A stretch of 64,000 bases of DNA from Streptomyces diastatochromogenes. GTDB lineage: Bacteria; Actinomycetota; Actinomycetes; Streptomycetales; Streptomycetaceae. The translations under genes were made by a program, and so were the position numbers. Below the pieces are notes generated by a model. That model was not told where the DNA came from. It did not search any database and saw only the letters and a program-made list of their open reading frames with translations. Location of the stretch: assembly GCF_002242805.1 (NCBI RefSeq), contig NZ_MCGQ01000041.1, forward strand, positions 62,001-126,000. Direction: 5' to 3'. Positions 16,412-25,765 of this stretch are shown here, one piece after another (the stretch's first letter is position 1; each line of letters begins with the position of its first letter).

Positions 16412-16984
16412 TCAGGGGGTTCGTGGGAAAGCCGAGACGGCCGGCGGGTAGGAGTCGGCGGAGGCCGAGGGGGGCGAGGCCGCGCCCTGCTCCAGGCCGG
16501 TCGAGGCGGGGGACGGCACCCGGTCGCGGGTGTTCGAGGAGGCGCCCCGGTAGACCGCGGCGAAGGCCAGCGCGACCATGCCGATGCCCATCACGAGGGC
16601 GAGCACCCAGGCGACGGGCCGGTGCCAGCGGACCTGCTTGCCGTGGTTCCCGAAGACGCCGCCACGGTCGCCGAGGACGTAGGCGTCGTCCAGTTCGTCG
16701 TCGTCCCGATCATGACCGAAATCGGTCCCTTCGGGGCCGTACCCGTCGTCGTAGCGCTCGCCTCTGGCGTGGGCTCGGCGGGCTTCCGCCTCGGAGGCCT
16801 CGGCTCTGGCCTGCGCGGCGGCCAGGAGGCGTTCCACGGCGGTCGGCTCGTGCACCACGGCCGCCTGTACGAAGGCCTCGTCGAAGACCACGGAGGCGAA
16901 CTCTTCGTCCGACACCCCGTGGTCGTGGTCGTCGTCGGGCTCCCAGCCGTCAGGGAACGGCGTGCCCCCCACGTCCTCCGGCAC
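16412..16984 (-). CDS. Membrane protein with SVVFDE motif (190 residues)
   Basis: This protein is a shorter relative of the one at 15252: an acidic N-terminus, FASVVFDEAFVQAAVV near residue 30, a charged linker with Asp/Arg repeats, one membrane span around residues 125-150 and a short Ser/Pro-rich external tail. The start is uncertain. GTG 16984 is chosen because TACTCT sits six bases upstream, the same spacing as in the paralogue; TTG 17011 would extend it by nine residues. Function is unknown. Confidence 0.72.
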   Translation of the reverse strand: MPEDVGGTPFPDGWEPDDDHDHGVSDEEFASVVFDEAFVQAAVVHEPTAVERLLAAAQARAEASEAEARRAHARGERYDDGYGPEGTDFGHDRDDDELDDAYVLGDRGGVFGNHGKQVRWHRPVAWVLALVMGIGMVALAFAAVYRGASSNTRDRVPSPASTGLEQGAASPPSASADSYPPAVSAFPRTP

Positions 16985-17069
16985 GGATCCAGAGTAGACC
17001 TGGGGGGTCAATTTGGGCAGACGGTATGGAAATTCATCCGCCTGCTGAGACGCCTTTGGGCCAGGGCCG

Positions 17070-18356
17070 TCAGCGGCGCACGTGTCCGTCGCCGGTGACG
17101 ATGTACTTCGTGCTGGTCAGCTCCGGCAGGCCCATCGGGCCGCGGGCGTGCAGCTTCTGGGTGGAGATGCCGATCTCGGCGCCGAAGCCGAACTGGCCGC
17201 CGTCGGTGAAGCGGGTGGAGGCGTTCACGGCGACGGTGGTGGAGTCGACCAACTGGGTGAAGCGGCGGGCGGCCTGCTGGGAGGTGGTGACGATCGCCTC
17301 GGTGTGGCCGGAGGTCCACAGCCGGATGTGCTCGACGGCCTTGTCCAGCGAGTCGACGACGGCGGCGGCGATGTCGTAGGAGAGGTACTCGGTCTCCCAG
17401 TCCTCCGGGGTGGCCTCGACCACGGTGGCCTTGGAGTCCTTGGCGTAGGCCAGCACGCGCTCGTCGGCGTGCACGGTCACGCCGGCCTCGGCGAGGGCGT
17501 CGAGGGCGCGCGGCAGGAACTCGGGGGCGATGTCCTGGTGGACCAGGAGGGTCTCGGCGGCGTTGCAGACGCTGACCCGCTGGGCCTTGGAGTTGATGAG
17601 GATCTCGATCGCCATGTCGATGTCGGCCTGGGCGTCGACGTAGACGTGGCAGTTGCCGGTGCCGGTCTCGATGACGGGGACCTTGGACTCCATGACGACG
17701 GTCTGGATCAGGGAGGCGCCGCCGCGCGGGATGAGGACGTCGACGAGGCCGCGGGCGCGCATCAGCTCGTGCACGGACTCGCGGCTCTCGCCGGGCACCA
17801 GCTGCACGGCGTCGGCGGGCAGCCCCGAGCCGCCGACGGCGTCCCGGATCACCCGGACGAGGGCGCTGTTGGACTCGTAGGCGGAGGCCGAGCCGCGCAG
17901 CAGGACGGCGTTGCCGGACTTCAGGCAGAGGGCGGCGGCGTCGACGGTGACGTTCGGGCGGGCCTCGTAGATGATGCCGACCACGCCGAGCGGGACGCGG
18001 ACCTGGCGCAGGTCGATCCCGTTGGGGAGGGTGGAGCCGCGGACGACCTCGCCGACCGGGTCGGGCAGCTTCGCGACGTCGCGGACGTCGGAGGCGATGG
18101 CGCGGATCCGCTCGGGGGTGAGGGTGAGCCGGTCCACGACGGACTCGCTGGTGCCGTTCTCCCGGGCCTTGGCCACGTCCTTGGCGTTGGCCTCCACGAT
18201 CTCGCTGGTCCGGACCTCCAGGGCGTCGGCGATGGCGAGCAGCGCGTCGTCCTTCACGGCGCGCGGGAGCGGCGCGAGGTCGGCGGCGGCGGCCCTGGCC
18301 CGGTAGGCGGCCTGGGTGACCGGGGACATGGAGTCGTACGGCGAGAGCGTGGTCAT
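17070..18356 (-). CDS. proA: Gamma-glutamyl phosphate reductase
   Basis: ProA reduces gamma-glutamyl phosphate to glutamate semialdehyde with NADPH, the second step of proline synthesis. The 428-residue length is normal for the family. Signatures include VPLGVVGIIYEARPNVTVDAA, the GTGNCHVYVD segment and the catalytic cysteine in RVSVCNAAETLLVH. The C-terminus has the family GPMGLPELTSTKYIVTGDG. It lies downstream of proB on the same strand, with one uncharacterised gene between them, so the two are probably co-transcribed. Confidence 0.97.
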   Translation of the reverse strand: MTTLSPYDSMSPVTQAAYRARAAAADLAPLPRAVKDDALLAIADALEVRTSEIVEANAKDVAKARENGTSESVVDRLTLTPERIRAIASDVRDVAKLPDPVGEVVRGSTLPNGIDLRQVRVPLGVVGIIYEARPNVTVDAAALCLKSGNAVLLRGSASAYESNSALVRVIRDAVGGSGLPADAVQLVPGESRESVHELMRARGLVDVLIPRGGASLIQTVVMESKVPVIETGTGNCHVYVDAQADIDMAIEILINSKAQRVSVCNAAETLLVHQDIAPEFLPRALDALAEAGVTVHADERVLAYAKDSKATVVEATPEDWETEYLSYDIAAAVVDSLDKAVEHIRLWTSGHTEAIVTTSQQAARRFTQLVDSTTVAVNASTRFTDGGQFGFGAEIGISTQKLHARGPMGLPELTSTKYIVTGDGHVRR

Positions 18357-18445
18357 GAGGGAAGGGTAGTGCGCCGGACGGGGCCGTCCACCGCTCGTTC
18401 CACACCCCGAGACGGGATCAAAGGGGTGGAAACCCCTGTACGGGG

Positions 18446-18874
18446 TCAGAAGGGATGAACCCCTACCGGGGTCGCGGGCGGCGGGCCGTAGCCCTCGGCG
18501 ATGCGCTGGTGGTAGGTCCCCCGGTCGATGACCTCCAGGCCGACGATCTCCCAGGCGGGGAGTCCGGCCGTCTGGCGGTGCTCACCCCACAGGCGCAGGG
18601 CCACGGCGGCGGCGTCGTGCAGGTCGCGGGCCTCTTCCCAGTAGCGGATCTCCGCGTGGTCGTTCGCGTATCTGCTGGTCAGCAGGAAGGGGTGGTCATG
18701 GGCCAGCTGTTCCAGGGCGCGTCGCAGATCCTTGAGGGGGACCTCCTGCCCGGAGACGCTGAGGGTGACATGCCACAGGCGGGGCAGGTCCCTGGGCTCC
18801 TCGTAGGTGTCCCCGGCCACGACGCTCGTCAGAGCACCGCGGGACGCCGCCGCCCCAGGGCGCACTCGTCTCAC
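18446..18874 (-). CDS. Uncharacterised protein between proB and proA (142 residues)
   Basis: No family was recognised. The protein is soluble, with WHVTLSVSGQEVPLKDLRRALEQLAHDHPFLLTSRY, then an acidic/aromatic stretch (EIRYWEEARDLHDAAAVALRLW) and a WEIVGLEVIDR segment, a pattern of alternating strands and helices suggesting a small alpha/beta fold. GTG 18874 is chosen because a strong GAAGGAGG sits six bases upstream; longer starts lack one. Its place inside the proline operon, 122 bases after proB and 89 bases before proA, hints at a link to proline metabolism, but nothing in the sequence proves it. Confidence 0.75.
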   Translation of the reverse strand: MRRVRPGAAASRGALTSVVAGDTYEEPRDLPRLWHVTLSVSGQEVPLKDLRRALEQLAHDHPFLLTSRYANDHAEIRYWEEARDLHDAAAVALRLWGEHRQTAGLPAWEIVGLEVIDRGTYHQRIAEGYGPPPATPVGVHPF

Positions 18875-18995
18875 GACGACCTCCTTCACCCAGCGCTCGG
18901 GAACGTGTTCCTGAGACAAAGTTGAGCAGGCCGCAAGGCTTCGCGGGGCGGTTTTACGGAACGTCCCCCACCGGGGGCGGTCGTTACGCCCCGTT

Positions 18996-20123
18996 TTACG
19001 GGTGCAGGAGCACCAGGTCGTCCCTGTGTACGACCTCGCGTTCGTACGCCGGGCCCAGCTCGCGCGCCAGCTCCCGGGTCGAACGTCCGATCAGCTGGGG
19101 GATCTCCTTGGCGTCGAAGTTGACGAGCCCGCGGGCCACCGCGCGGCCGGTGCCGTCCCGCAGTTCGACGGGATCGCCGGCGCTGAACTCGCCCTCCACG
19201 GCGGCGATTCCGGCGGGCAGCAGCGACTTGCGCCGCTCCACGACCGCGCGGACGGCGCCGTCGTCCAGCGTGAGGGAGCCCTGCGGGGTGGAGGCGTGCT
19301 GGAGCCACAGCAGCCGGTCGGCGGAGCGCTTGCCGCTGGGGTGGAAGTAGGTTCCGGTGTCGCCGCCGCTCAGCGCTTCCGCGGCGTGGACGGCGCTGGT
19401 GAGCACCACCGGGATGCCCGCGGCGGCGGCGATCCGCGCGGCCTCGACCTTGGTGACCATGCCGCCGGTGCCGACGCCGGCCTTGCCCGCGGTGCCGATG
19501 TCGACCCCTGCGAGATCCTCGGGCCCCCGCACCTCCGCTATCCGCGAGGTCCCCGGCTTGCTGGGGTCGCCGTCGTAGACGCCGTCGATGTCGGAGAGGA
19601 GCACCAGCAGGTCGGCGTGGACGAGGTGGGCGACGAGGGCGGCGAGGCGGTCGTTGTCGCCGAAGCGGATCTCGTCCGTGGCAACGGTGTCGTTCTCGTT
19701 GACGATGGGGAAGGCGCCCATGGCCAGCAGCTTGTCGAGGGTGCGGGAGGCGTTGCGGTGGTGGGCGCGGCGGCTCATGTCGTCGCTGGTGAGCAGGACC
19801 TGGCCGACGCGCACGCCGTAGCGGGCGAAGGAGGCCGTGTAGCGGGCGACGAGCAGACCCTGGCCGACGCTGGCCGCGGCCTGCTGGCGGGCCAGGTCCT
19901 TGGGGCGGCGGCGCAGGCCCAGCGGAGCGAGGCCCGCGGCGATGGCGCCCGAGGAGACCAGCACGATCTCCCGCTCTCCCCCGCTGCGGATCTTGGCGAG
20001 GACGTCGACCAGCGCGTCGACGCGGTCGGCGTCCAGGCCGCCCGCGGCGGTGGTCAGCGACGAGGAGCCCACCTTGACGACGATCCTGCGGGCCTCACCC
20101 ACGGCCTGCCTAGCCCTTGCCAC
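18996..20123 (-). CDS. proB: Glutamate 5-kinase with C-terminal PUA domain
   Basis: ProB phosphorylates glutamate at the gamma-carboxyl group, the first and feedback-controlled step of proline synthesis. The amino-acid-kinase domain begins RRIVVKVGSSSLTTAAGG and includes EIVLVSSGAIAAG, PIVNENDTVATDEIRFGDND and GTGGMVTKVEAA. Residues from about 285 onward form the PUA domain (DDGAVRAVVERRKSLLPAGIAAVEG). GTG 20123 starts MARARQAVGEARR, close to the usual streptomycete start. The uncharacterised gene and proA follow on the same strand. Confidence 0.96.
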   Translation of the reverse strand: MARARQAVGEARRIVVKVGSSSLTTAAGGLDADRVDALVDVLAKIRSGGEREIVLVSSGAIAAGLAPLGLRRRPKDLARQQAAASVGQGLLVARYTASFARYGVRVGQVLLTSDDMSRRAHHRNASRTLDKLLAMGAFPIVNENDTVATDEIRFGDNDRLAALVAHLVHADLLVLLSDIDGVYDGDPSKPGTSRIAEVRGPEDLAGVDIGTAGKAGVGTGGMVTKVEAARIAAAAGIPVVLTSAVHAAEALSGGDTGTYFHPSGKRSADRLLWLQHASTPQGSLTLDDGAVRAVVERRKSLLPAGIAAVEGEFSAGDPVELRDGTGRAVARGLVNFDAKEIPQLIGRSTRELARELGPAYEREVVHRDDLVLLHP

Positions 20124-20301
20124 CTTGCCTGCTGTCCCCTCGCCCGGTTCCGGCTGCCTGTGCGGCAATCTACGCGAAGGGGGCCGTGCGGTGCGCACCG
20201 GTCCAGCCCCCGGACAGGCGGGATGTCATCGTTCGCTCACGGAGCGAGCACGGCAGAGCGGGCAACCTGACACTTCAAGGACGCGTGCTAAAGAGGGCCC
20301 C

Positions 20302-21516
20302 TCAGGCCGCCGCCGCCCCGAACCCCCCGCTCGGCAGCATCCGCCGCACCTTGCGGAGCGCCCGGCGCAGGAAGGAGTTGGCGGCGGCCTCGCGGTAGCC
20401 CTCGAAGGCGCGGGCCTCGCGGGGTTCGGCGAGGTAGACCTGGTCGGGGATGCCGGCCGCCTTGGAGCGGAAGTGCGGGTAGACGAGGTAGAGGCGGGTG
20501 CCGCGCTTCTCCAGGACGGCGGCGGCCTGCTTCTTCGCCTTGACGAACTTCACGACGTCCAGCAGCAGTTCGGGCCGCTGTATGGCCACCAGGTGCAGCC
20601 GCAGCCGCTCGTGGACCTTCAGGCGGCGGGCCACCCCTGGGGTCCAGTAGGCGTCCATCAGCGGCTTGGCCAGCTCGAACTTGTGCCTGCGGACCTCTTC
20701 GCCGTCCGTGAGGAACTTGGGCCCGAACTGGGGCAGCAGGGTGATGAGGAAGGGCCGGATCATGAGGGTGTCACGCTTGGCACCCGCCGGGACCATGTCG
20801 GCGATCAGCGCCATCAGGGCGCGCGCGGAGTCGAAGCGGAGCGTGTAGCTGCCGGTCTTCGTGACGTGCTTGCCGTCCTCGCGGCCGACCAGGTAGTAGC
20901 AGGGGTAGTCGGCGACCACCGAGACGCCGTCGGCCCGCAGATAGGCCTCCATCGTGAACAGCGCGTCCTCGCCGGTCCACAGGGACTCGTCGAAGCGCAT
21001 GCCGTGCTTCTCCAGCAGCGCGCGGCGGAACAGCTTCTGCGCGCTGAGGGTGAACTTGATGTTGGACGAGAAGACGTCGGTCCGGTCGAGGGTCTTGCCC
21101 CACATGGACTTCGGCGGGATGCGGTTGATGCCCTCGACCTTGCCGAGCACGACGTCGGTGCCGTTCTTGTCGGCCATGGCGACCATGCGCTCCAGGGCCT
21201 CGGCCCCGAGCCGGTCGTCGGCGTCCAGGAAGAAGACGTAGCGTCCGGCCGCCTTGCCGAGGCCGACGTTGCGCGGGCCGCTGGGGCCGCCGGAGTTCTC
21301 CTGGCGGATGACGGTGACCGGCATGGGGGCGCGGGCCGCGAACTCCTCCAGGTACTCCCCGGTGCCGTCCGTGGAGCCGTCGTCGACCGCGATGACCTCC
21401 ATGCGTGCCGGGTCGATGGTCTGCGCCTCTACGGATGCCAGGCACTCGACCAGGTACGGCATCGCCTCGTACGCCCCGATGATCACGCTCACATCAGGCT
21501 GCGTCACGACGGTCAC
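20302..21516 (-). CDS. GT2-family glycosyltransferase of the wall-polymer island
   Basis: The 404-residue enzyme begins with a GT-A domain: VSVIIGAYEAMPYLVECLASV, VIAVDDGSTDGTGEYL and the metal-binding DADD in YVFFLDADDRLG. After about residue 240 comes a basic helical region that may contact membrane or polymer. Similar enzymes add sugars to teichoic acids (TarS/TarQ-like) or other envelope polymers. GTG 21516 is preceded by GGGGGAACC. It lies downstream of the TagF-like polymerase, separated by a strong hairpin and about 300 bases. The transferred sugar cannot be told from sequence. Confidence 0.88.
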   Translation of the reverse strand: MTVVTQPDVSVIIGAYEAMPYLVECLASVEAQTIDPARMEVIAVDDGSTDGTGEYLEEFAARAPMPVTVIRQENSGGPSGPRNVGLGKAAGRYVFFLDADDRLGAEALERMVAMADKNGTDVVLGKVEGINRIPPKSMWGKTLDRTDVFSSNIKFTLSAQKLFRRALLEKHGMRFDESLWTGEDALFTMEAYLRADGVSVVADYPCYYLVGREDGKHVTKTGSYTLRFDSARALMALIADMVPAGAKRDTLMIRPFLITLLPQFGPKFLTDGEEVRRHKFELAKPLMDAYWTPGVARRLKVHERLRLHLVAIQRPELLLDVVKFVKAKKQAAAVLEKRGTRLYLVYPHFRSKAAGIPDQVYLAEPREARAFEGYREAAANSFLRRALRKVRRMLPSGGFGAAAA

Positions 21517-21816
21517 GGTTCCCCCTTGCTGCTTTCCCGCTGGTCAACGGACATTTCCCGCGTATCGCGTCATTAGCAACCTGATAGACGGGCACCCGTG
21601 GGAAGCGGTTGCCTCACTGCGGGTCATCAGTGGCGCACCTCACACACCGTCACCCTCACAGGAAGCGGACAGAATCGGAGCACGGTGGGCGGTACGAGAC
21701 AGTACGCAGCCGGAGTAAGAGCCGTTCAGGGGCGGTTAAGAGCCGGGCAAGACGGCACCGGACACGGCAACGGCCCCCGAGGAGTGGTCCTCGGGGGCCG
21801 TGGGCAGGGTGGCGGG
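21517..21816. other. 300-base gap upstream of the GT2 gene
   Basis: This gap holds the terminator of the TagF-like gene (21770-21801) and then about 250 bases with no supported frame. The stretch 21540-21700 is relatively A/T-rich for this genome, so it probably carries the GT2 promoter; no unambiguous -35/-10 pair was picked out. Confidence 0.4.
21770..21801 (-). terminator. Terminator of the TagF-like gene
   Basis: Perfect 14-base-pair stem (21770-21783 with 21788-21801) with loop GTGG, about 15 bases after the stop codon of the TagF-like gene. Confidence 0.8.
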
Positions 21817-23928
21817 TCAGCCCGCGGTCACGCCGTCCGTCTCACCGGCGGACGCCCCGCGCTGACCCGGTACCGCGTTGGTCAGCTCGGCCGTGTCGGC
21901 GTCCCCGGCACCCAGCCGGGACTCCTGGCCGACGTTGCGGGCCTCGGCCTTGAGGCCCAGGTCGGCGACCGCGGTGTTGAACTGGTCGATGGACTTCGGC
22001 TCGTCCGGGCCCAGCAGGTACCGCTTCAGCTCGCCCCGGTCCTCGGCCAGCGGGTCGTTGGAGGGGTCGCGTACGGCGTTCAGCAGGCCGCCCAGCTCGG
22101 CCGCGCTGTTGGACAGGATCGTCGCGGCGCGCACGGCCGTGTTCTGCCGCTTGAACTCCTCCACGCCGAGATCGGCGGAGTCGGTGACGGCGTACGGCTT
22201 GCCGCTCGCGATGAAGTCGGAGACCACGGAGGAGATGTCGGAGACCATCGCGTCCGAGACGTTGAAGCAGTCGTACAGGCGCGGCTCGGCGCCCGTGATG
22301 ACGCGGTGCTCGTAGGAGGGGAAGGAGCGCCAGTAGGCGTCGTTCCACTCGGCGCGCAGCCGGGCGATCTCCTCGTGCTTCTCGGGGTCGACCACGCCGT
22401 CGCGGCTGGCCTCGGCCTCATCACCCTTGTCGCCGCCGACGGCGGCCAGCTCGGCGAGGCGGGCCTCGATGCGGTCCAGCTCGGCCTGGGCCTCGGCCTG
22501 GGCGGTGGCGTCGGCAGTGAAGCGGGAGTCGGCGGCGCGCTCGGCGGCGGCCTGCTCGACCAGGGCGGTGATCCGCCGGTGCGCGGCACCCGCCTCCTTG
22601 CTGACGGTTCCGGTGAAGGGGTGCGGCTTGTACAGGACACGGACCGGCGGGTCGGCCTGCACCAGCTTGTTCAGGATGTTCTCGCCGGCGAGCACGATCG
22701 AGGTGTTGCCCGGGTTGCCGTCCCAGCCCTCCCAGGTCGGGGCGTAGAGAACAGTGGCGATGCGCCCCTCGGGCACGCCCTGCCAGCTCTGGATGGGCGC
22801 CAGCTGCGGGCGGCCGACCTCGACGATGTCGTCGTCGCGGACGCCGACGTCGGCGATGGCGTAGCGGTCACGCCCGGCCCGGCCGGCGGTCCAGACCTCG
22901 TCGTACACCTTGCTGTACGGGTTGACGCTGGCCAGCTTGTCGCTGTCGCCGTGGCCGACGAAGACGTGCTTCATGGTGGGTACGCGCAGCAGGTGGATGT
23001 TCTTGCCGACGTTGGCCGCGTACAGGGCGACCCGCACGGTCGACAGGTCCAGGTTCATCAGGTGCACCCCTCCGGGCACGCAGATGACGGGGACCGTGGT
23101 GGGCGCGAGGTTGTTCAGGATGGCCCGCTCGCGCAGGATGATCAGCGGCCGGGTCTCCAGCTGCTCCATCGTCTCCAGCCACATGTTGACCTGGTACGCG
23201 GAGTCCTTGGAGCCGGAGAAGTACAGCACCGTCTCCGGCTTGTAGCCGGCCAGCCAGTCGTCGACGGCGGCGAGCACGTCGTCGGCCTTCGGCGGGATCT
23301 TCCGGCCGCGCACGTACGGCACCAGCACCAGGACGTAGAGGCAGCCGAGGCCCACGGTGAGGCCGATGCCCACGAAGCCGGCGACGGCCGGGCCCACGAC
23401 GGCGGAGACCAGGATGCCGACCATGGCGAACAGGTCGAGGTGGAGGATCTTCTCCGCGGAGCGGTGCAGCAGGCCGCGCGGCGGGGCGTCCGGGATACGG
23501 ATGCGGGACTTCAGGTCGACGTTGCGGGTCGCGACCGGCATCTTGCGGCGGTTGCGGATGAGGGTGACCAGAGCGCCGTGCGGGGCCTGGAGGCCGTAGA
23601 AGGCGATGAAGCAGGCGACCGCGCCGTAGAAGATCAGGTCGTTCGCGTGGGACAGCCGCGCCAGCAGCAGGATCAGCAGCAGCTGCCGGATCAGGAACCG
23701 GATCGACAGGCCGGCCCGGACCTTGCTGAGGCGGTTGATCAGGTAGCTGCCCTTGCGGTGCAGATAGTGGTCCGCCAGGTACGTCACGGCAGCGGCGGCC
23801 GCGAAGGCGTACTCGCTCGGGACGAGCGCGGCCAGCATCAGCGCCGGGAAGCCCATCATCACGAGGGCCGCCGCGGCCAGCTCGGCCGCGCTGCCCACCC
23901 GGGCGACGCGAATAGCGGTGGATATCAC
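21817..23928 (-). CDS. TagF/TarF-like CDP-polyol phosphotransferase with N-terminal membrane domain
   Basis: TagF-type enzymes extend teichoic-acid chains by transferring polyol phosphate from a CDP-polyol. The 703-residue protein has about six membrane segments in its first 210 residues. The catalytic part carries family marks: VLYAPTWEGWDG, LYKPHPFTG and the DISSVVSDFIASGKP block, matching YAPTxR, KPHP and the SDYSSV region of TagF. An insertion of about 90 residues rich in Ala, Glu and Asp (near 480-570) is probably a coiled linker. GTG 23928 is the start. The upstream gene makes a CDP-activated polyol, giving a substrate-to-polymer pair. The exact polyol is inferred, not shown. Confidence 0.85.
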   Translation of the reverse strand: MISTAIRVARVGSAAELAAAALVMMGFPALMLAALVPSEYAFAAAAAVTYLADHYLHRKGSYLINRLSKVRAGLSIRFLIRQLLLILLLARLSHANDLIFYGAVACFIAFYGLQAPHGALVTLIRNRRKMPVATRNVDLKSRIRIPDAPPRGLLHRSAEKILHLDLFAMVGILVSAVVGPAVAGFVGIGLTVGLGCLYVLVLVPYVRGRKIPPKADDVLAAVDDWLAGYKPETVLYFSGSKDSAYQVNMWLETMEQLETRPLIILRERAILNNLAPTTVPVICVPGGVHLMNLDLSTVRVALYAANVGKNIHLLRVPTMKHVFVGHGDSDKLASVNPYSKVYDEVWTAGRAGRDRYAIADVGVRDDDIVEVGRPQLAPIQSWQGVPEGRIATVLYAPTWEGWDGNPGNTSIVLAGENILNKLVQADPPVRVLYKPHPFTGTVSKEAGAAHRRITALVEQAAAERAADSRFTADATAQAEAQAELDRIEARLAELAAVGGDKGDEAEASRDGVVDPEKHEEIARLRAEWNDAYWRSFPSYEHRVITGAEPRLYDCFNVSDAMVSDISSVVSDFIASGKPYAVTDSADLGVEEFKRQNTAVRAATILSNSAAELGGLLNAVRDPSNDPLAEDRGELKRYLLGPDEPKSIDQFNTAVADLGLKAEARNVGQESRLGAGDADTAELTNAVPGQRGASAGETDGVTAG

Positions 23929-24007
23929 GGAGAAACCTGCTCTGGGAGGGGGAGTGCCGGTTTTGTTCAGTAATGCCGGAGGTGACGTTAATTCGCGATG
24001 GGTAAGG

Positions 24008-24058
24008 ATTCAGGCCCCTGCGAAGGCCCGTCGAATGGGCGGCCGCAAAGGCCTGAAT
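24008..24058 (-). terminator. Imperfect hairpin after the TarI-TarJ-like gene
   Basis: ATTCAGGCC (24008-24016) pairs with GGCCTGAAT (24050-24058), with further partial pairing inside. It lies about 30 bases past the stop codon of the cytidylyltransferase fusion and before the TagF-like gene, so it may only weaken read-through. Confidence 0.5.
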
Positions 24059-24084
24059 TCCTAAAAGCTAATTACCCGCAATTA

Positions 24085-25581
24085 TTACATGCCGTCCTGA
24101 CGGTCCAGAACCGAGGCCAGCGCCTGCTCGAATCCGGAGGCCTTGGCGGCGCCCGCCGTCGGGTCCTGCTGGCGCACGTCGATGACGTGCCCGGTCAGCT
24201 CCGACAGCAGCACGTCCAGGGAGGTACGGGCCACGGCCTCGGAGGAGAGCAGCGAGCCCGACGGCTCCTGGCCGAAGGCCTTGGTGCGCATCGGGGTGGC
24301 GGTGCGCTCCGGGTTGATGCAGTTGACGCGGATGCCGTCGCCGGCCCACTCGTCGGACAGCGCCTGGGTGAGGTTCACCATCGCGGCCTTGGTCGAGGAG
24401 TAGAGGCTGTACTCGGCGCGGCCGCGGGTGTAGCTGCTGGAGGTGTAGAGCAGCAGCTGGCCCTTGGTCTCGGCCAGGTACTTGTACGACGAACGGGCGA
24501 TCTGCACCGGGGCCAGGTAGTTGACCTTCAGCGCCTCCTCGATGGTGGCGTTGTCGGTCTCGGCGAGCTTGCCGATGCGCAGCACACCCGCGGTGTTGAC
24601 CACGTAGTCGATCCGGCCGGTCTCCGCGTACGCCTTGGACAGCGCGTCGTCGACCTCCTCCGGGTTCTCCACGTGGGTGCCGGTGGTGGAACGGCCCAGC
24701 GCGTAGACGTTCGCGCCGTAGGACTCGGCGAGTTCGGCGATGTCCTTGCCGATGCCGTAGGAGCCGCCGAAGATCACGACGGTCTTGCCGGTGAGGAGTT
24801 CGCGGTAGGCCTCCTCGCTCACCTGCTCGGGGGCGGCCGTGGAGGCGAGCTGGAACAGCTTGTCGGCGATGAAGACGTCGACCGGCTGCGTCACCTTCAT
24901 GTTGTACTCGTCGCCCGCGACGACGTGGATCGGCACGTCCGGCAGGTACTTGAGCACGACGGAACAGTCGTCCGTGGCCTGGAAGTTGGGGTCGCCGGCG
25001 GCGACCTCGTAGGCGCGGCGGATCGTGGACAGCTTGAAGGCCTGCGGGGTCTGGCCGCGGCGCAGCCGGGAGCGGTCCGGGATCTCGGTGATGAACTCGC
25101 CGTCCTCGCCGTGCGTGCGCGTGACGATGATGGTGTCGGCGGACGGAATGGCGACGTCGACGGCCTGGTAACGCTCCAGCGCGATCACGCAGTCGTCGAT
25201 GACGCGCTGCGACAGCAGCGGACGTACGGCGTCGTGGAAGAGGACGTTGCGGTCCTCACCCTCGGCCAGGCCCTCACCGAGGGCGGAGATGGCGCGCTCG
25301 GTGGTCTCGTTCCGCGTCGAGCCGCCCTCGATGATCCTCTTGACCTTGGTGAAGCCGGCCTTGGCGACGATCTTCTCGATGTCCGGCACATAACCCGGCG
25401 CCATCAGCACGATGACGTCGTCGATCGACTCGGCGTTCTCGAAGGTGGTCAGAGTGTGCTCGATGACTGCCTTGCCGGCGATCTTCAGCAACTGCTTGGG
25501 GATCGACAGACCCACCCGCTGACCGGTGCCACCGGCCAGGATCACTGCGGTGGTTCGGGGCTTGGCTATGTGCTGGGACAC
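24085..25581 (-). CDS. Bifunctional TarI-like cytidylyltransferase and SDR reductase (CDP-polyol synthesis)
   Basis: The 498-residue protein fuses two domains. Residues 1-240 are an IspD/TarI-type cytidylyltransferase: TAVILAGGTGQRVGLSIPKQ, LFHDAVRPLLS and RRGQTPQAF. Residues about 255-480 are a short-chain dehydrogenase: VVIFGGSYGIGKDIAEL for NAD(P)H, VVNTAGVLRIG and a Y-x3-K site in YSLYSSTKAA. The same order occurs in Haemophilus Acs1/Bcs1, which reduces ribulose 5-phosphate and then makes CDP-ribitol. A CDP-ribitol-like donor for the TagF-like neighbour is therefore the best guess. GTG 25581 is chosen with AAGGTAG upstream; longer frames have no homologous N-terminus. Confidence 0.88.
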   Translation of the reverse strand: MSQHIAKPRTTAVILAGGTGQRVGLSIPKQLLKIAGKAVIEHTLTTFENAESIDDVIVLMAPGYVPDIEKIVAKAGFTKVKRIIEGGSTRNETTERAISALGEGLAEGEDRNVLFHDAVRPLLSQRVIDDCVIALERYQAVDVAIPSADTIIVTRTHGEDGEFITEIPDRSRLRRGQTPQAFKLSTIRRAYEVAAGDPNFQATDDCSVVLKYLPDVPIHVVAGDEYNMKVTQPVDVFIADKLFQLASTAAPEQVSEEAYRELLTGKTVVIFGGSYGIGKDIAELAESYGANVYALGRSTTGTHVENPEEVDDALSKAYAETGRIDYVVNTAGVLRIGKLAETDNATIEEALKVNYLAPVQIARSSYKYLAETKGQLLLYTSSSYTRGRAEYSLYSSTKAAMVNLTQALSDEWAGDGIRVNCINPERTATPMRTKAFGQEPSGSLLSSEAVARTSLDVLLSELTGHVIDVRQQDPTAGAAKASGFEQALASVLDRQDGM

Positions 25582-25765
25582 AGGCTGACCTACCTTGTGG
25601 CGACAGGGAACCGTGAAAGCGTCCCACTTCGGGCAACCGCAGTGCAAGGTGAGTGACGTCCCCCGCATATGTGCGCGCCACCTCTCATTCACCTTGCGCT
25701 CCTGGTGATTGGGTGGGGTTGCCTTGAACCCCCATGAATTTGTTGTGAGTAAGTCCACAAGTGGT

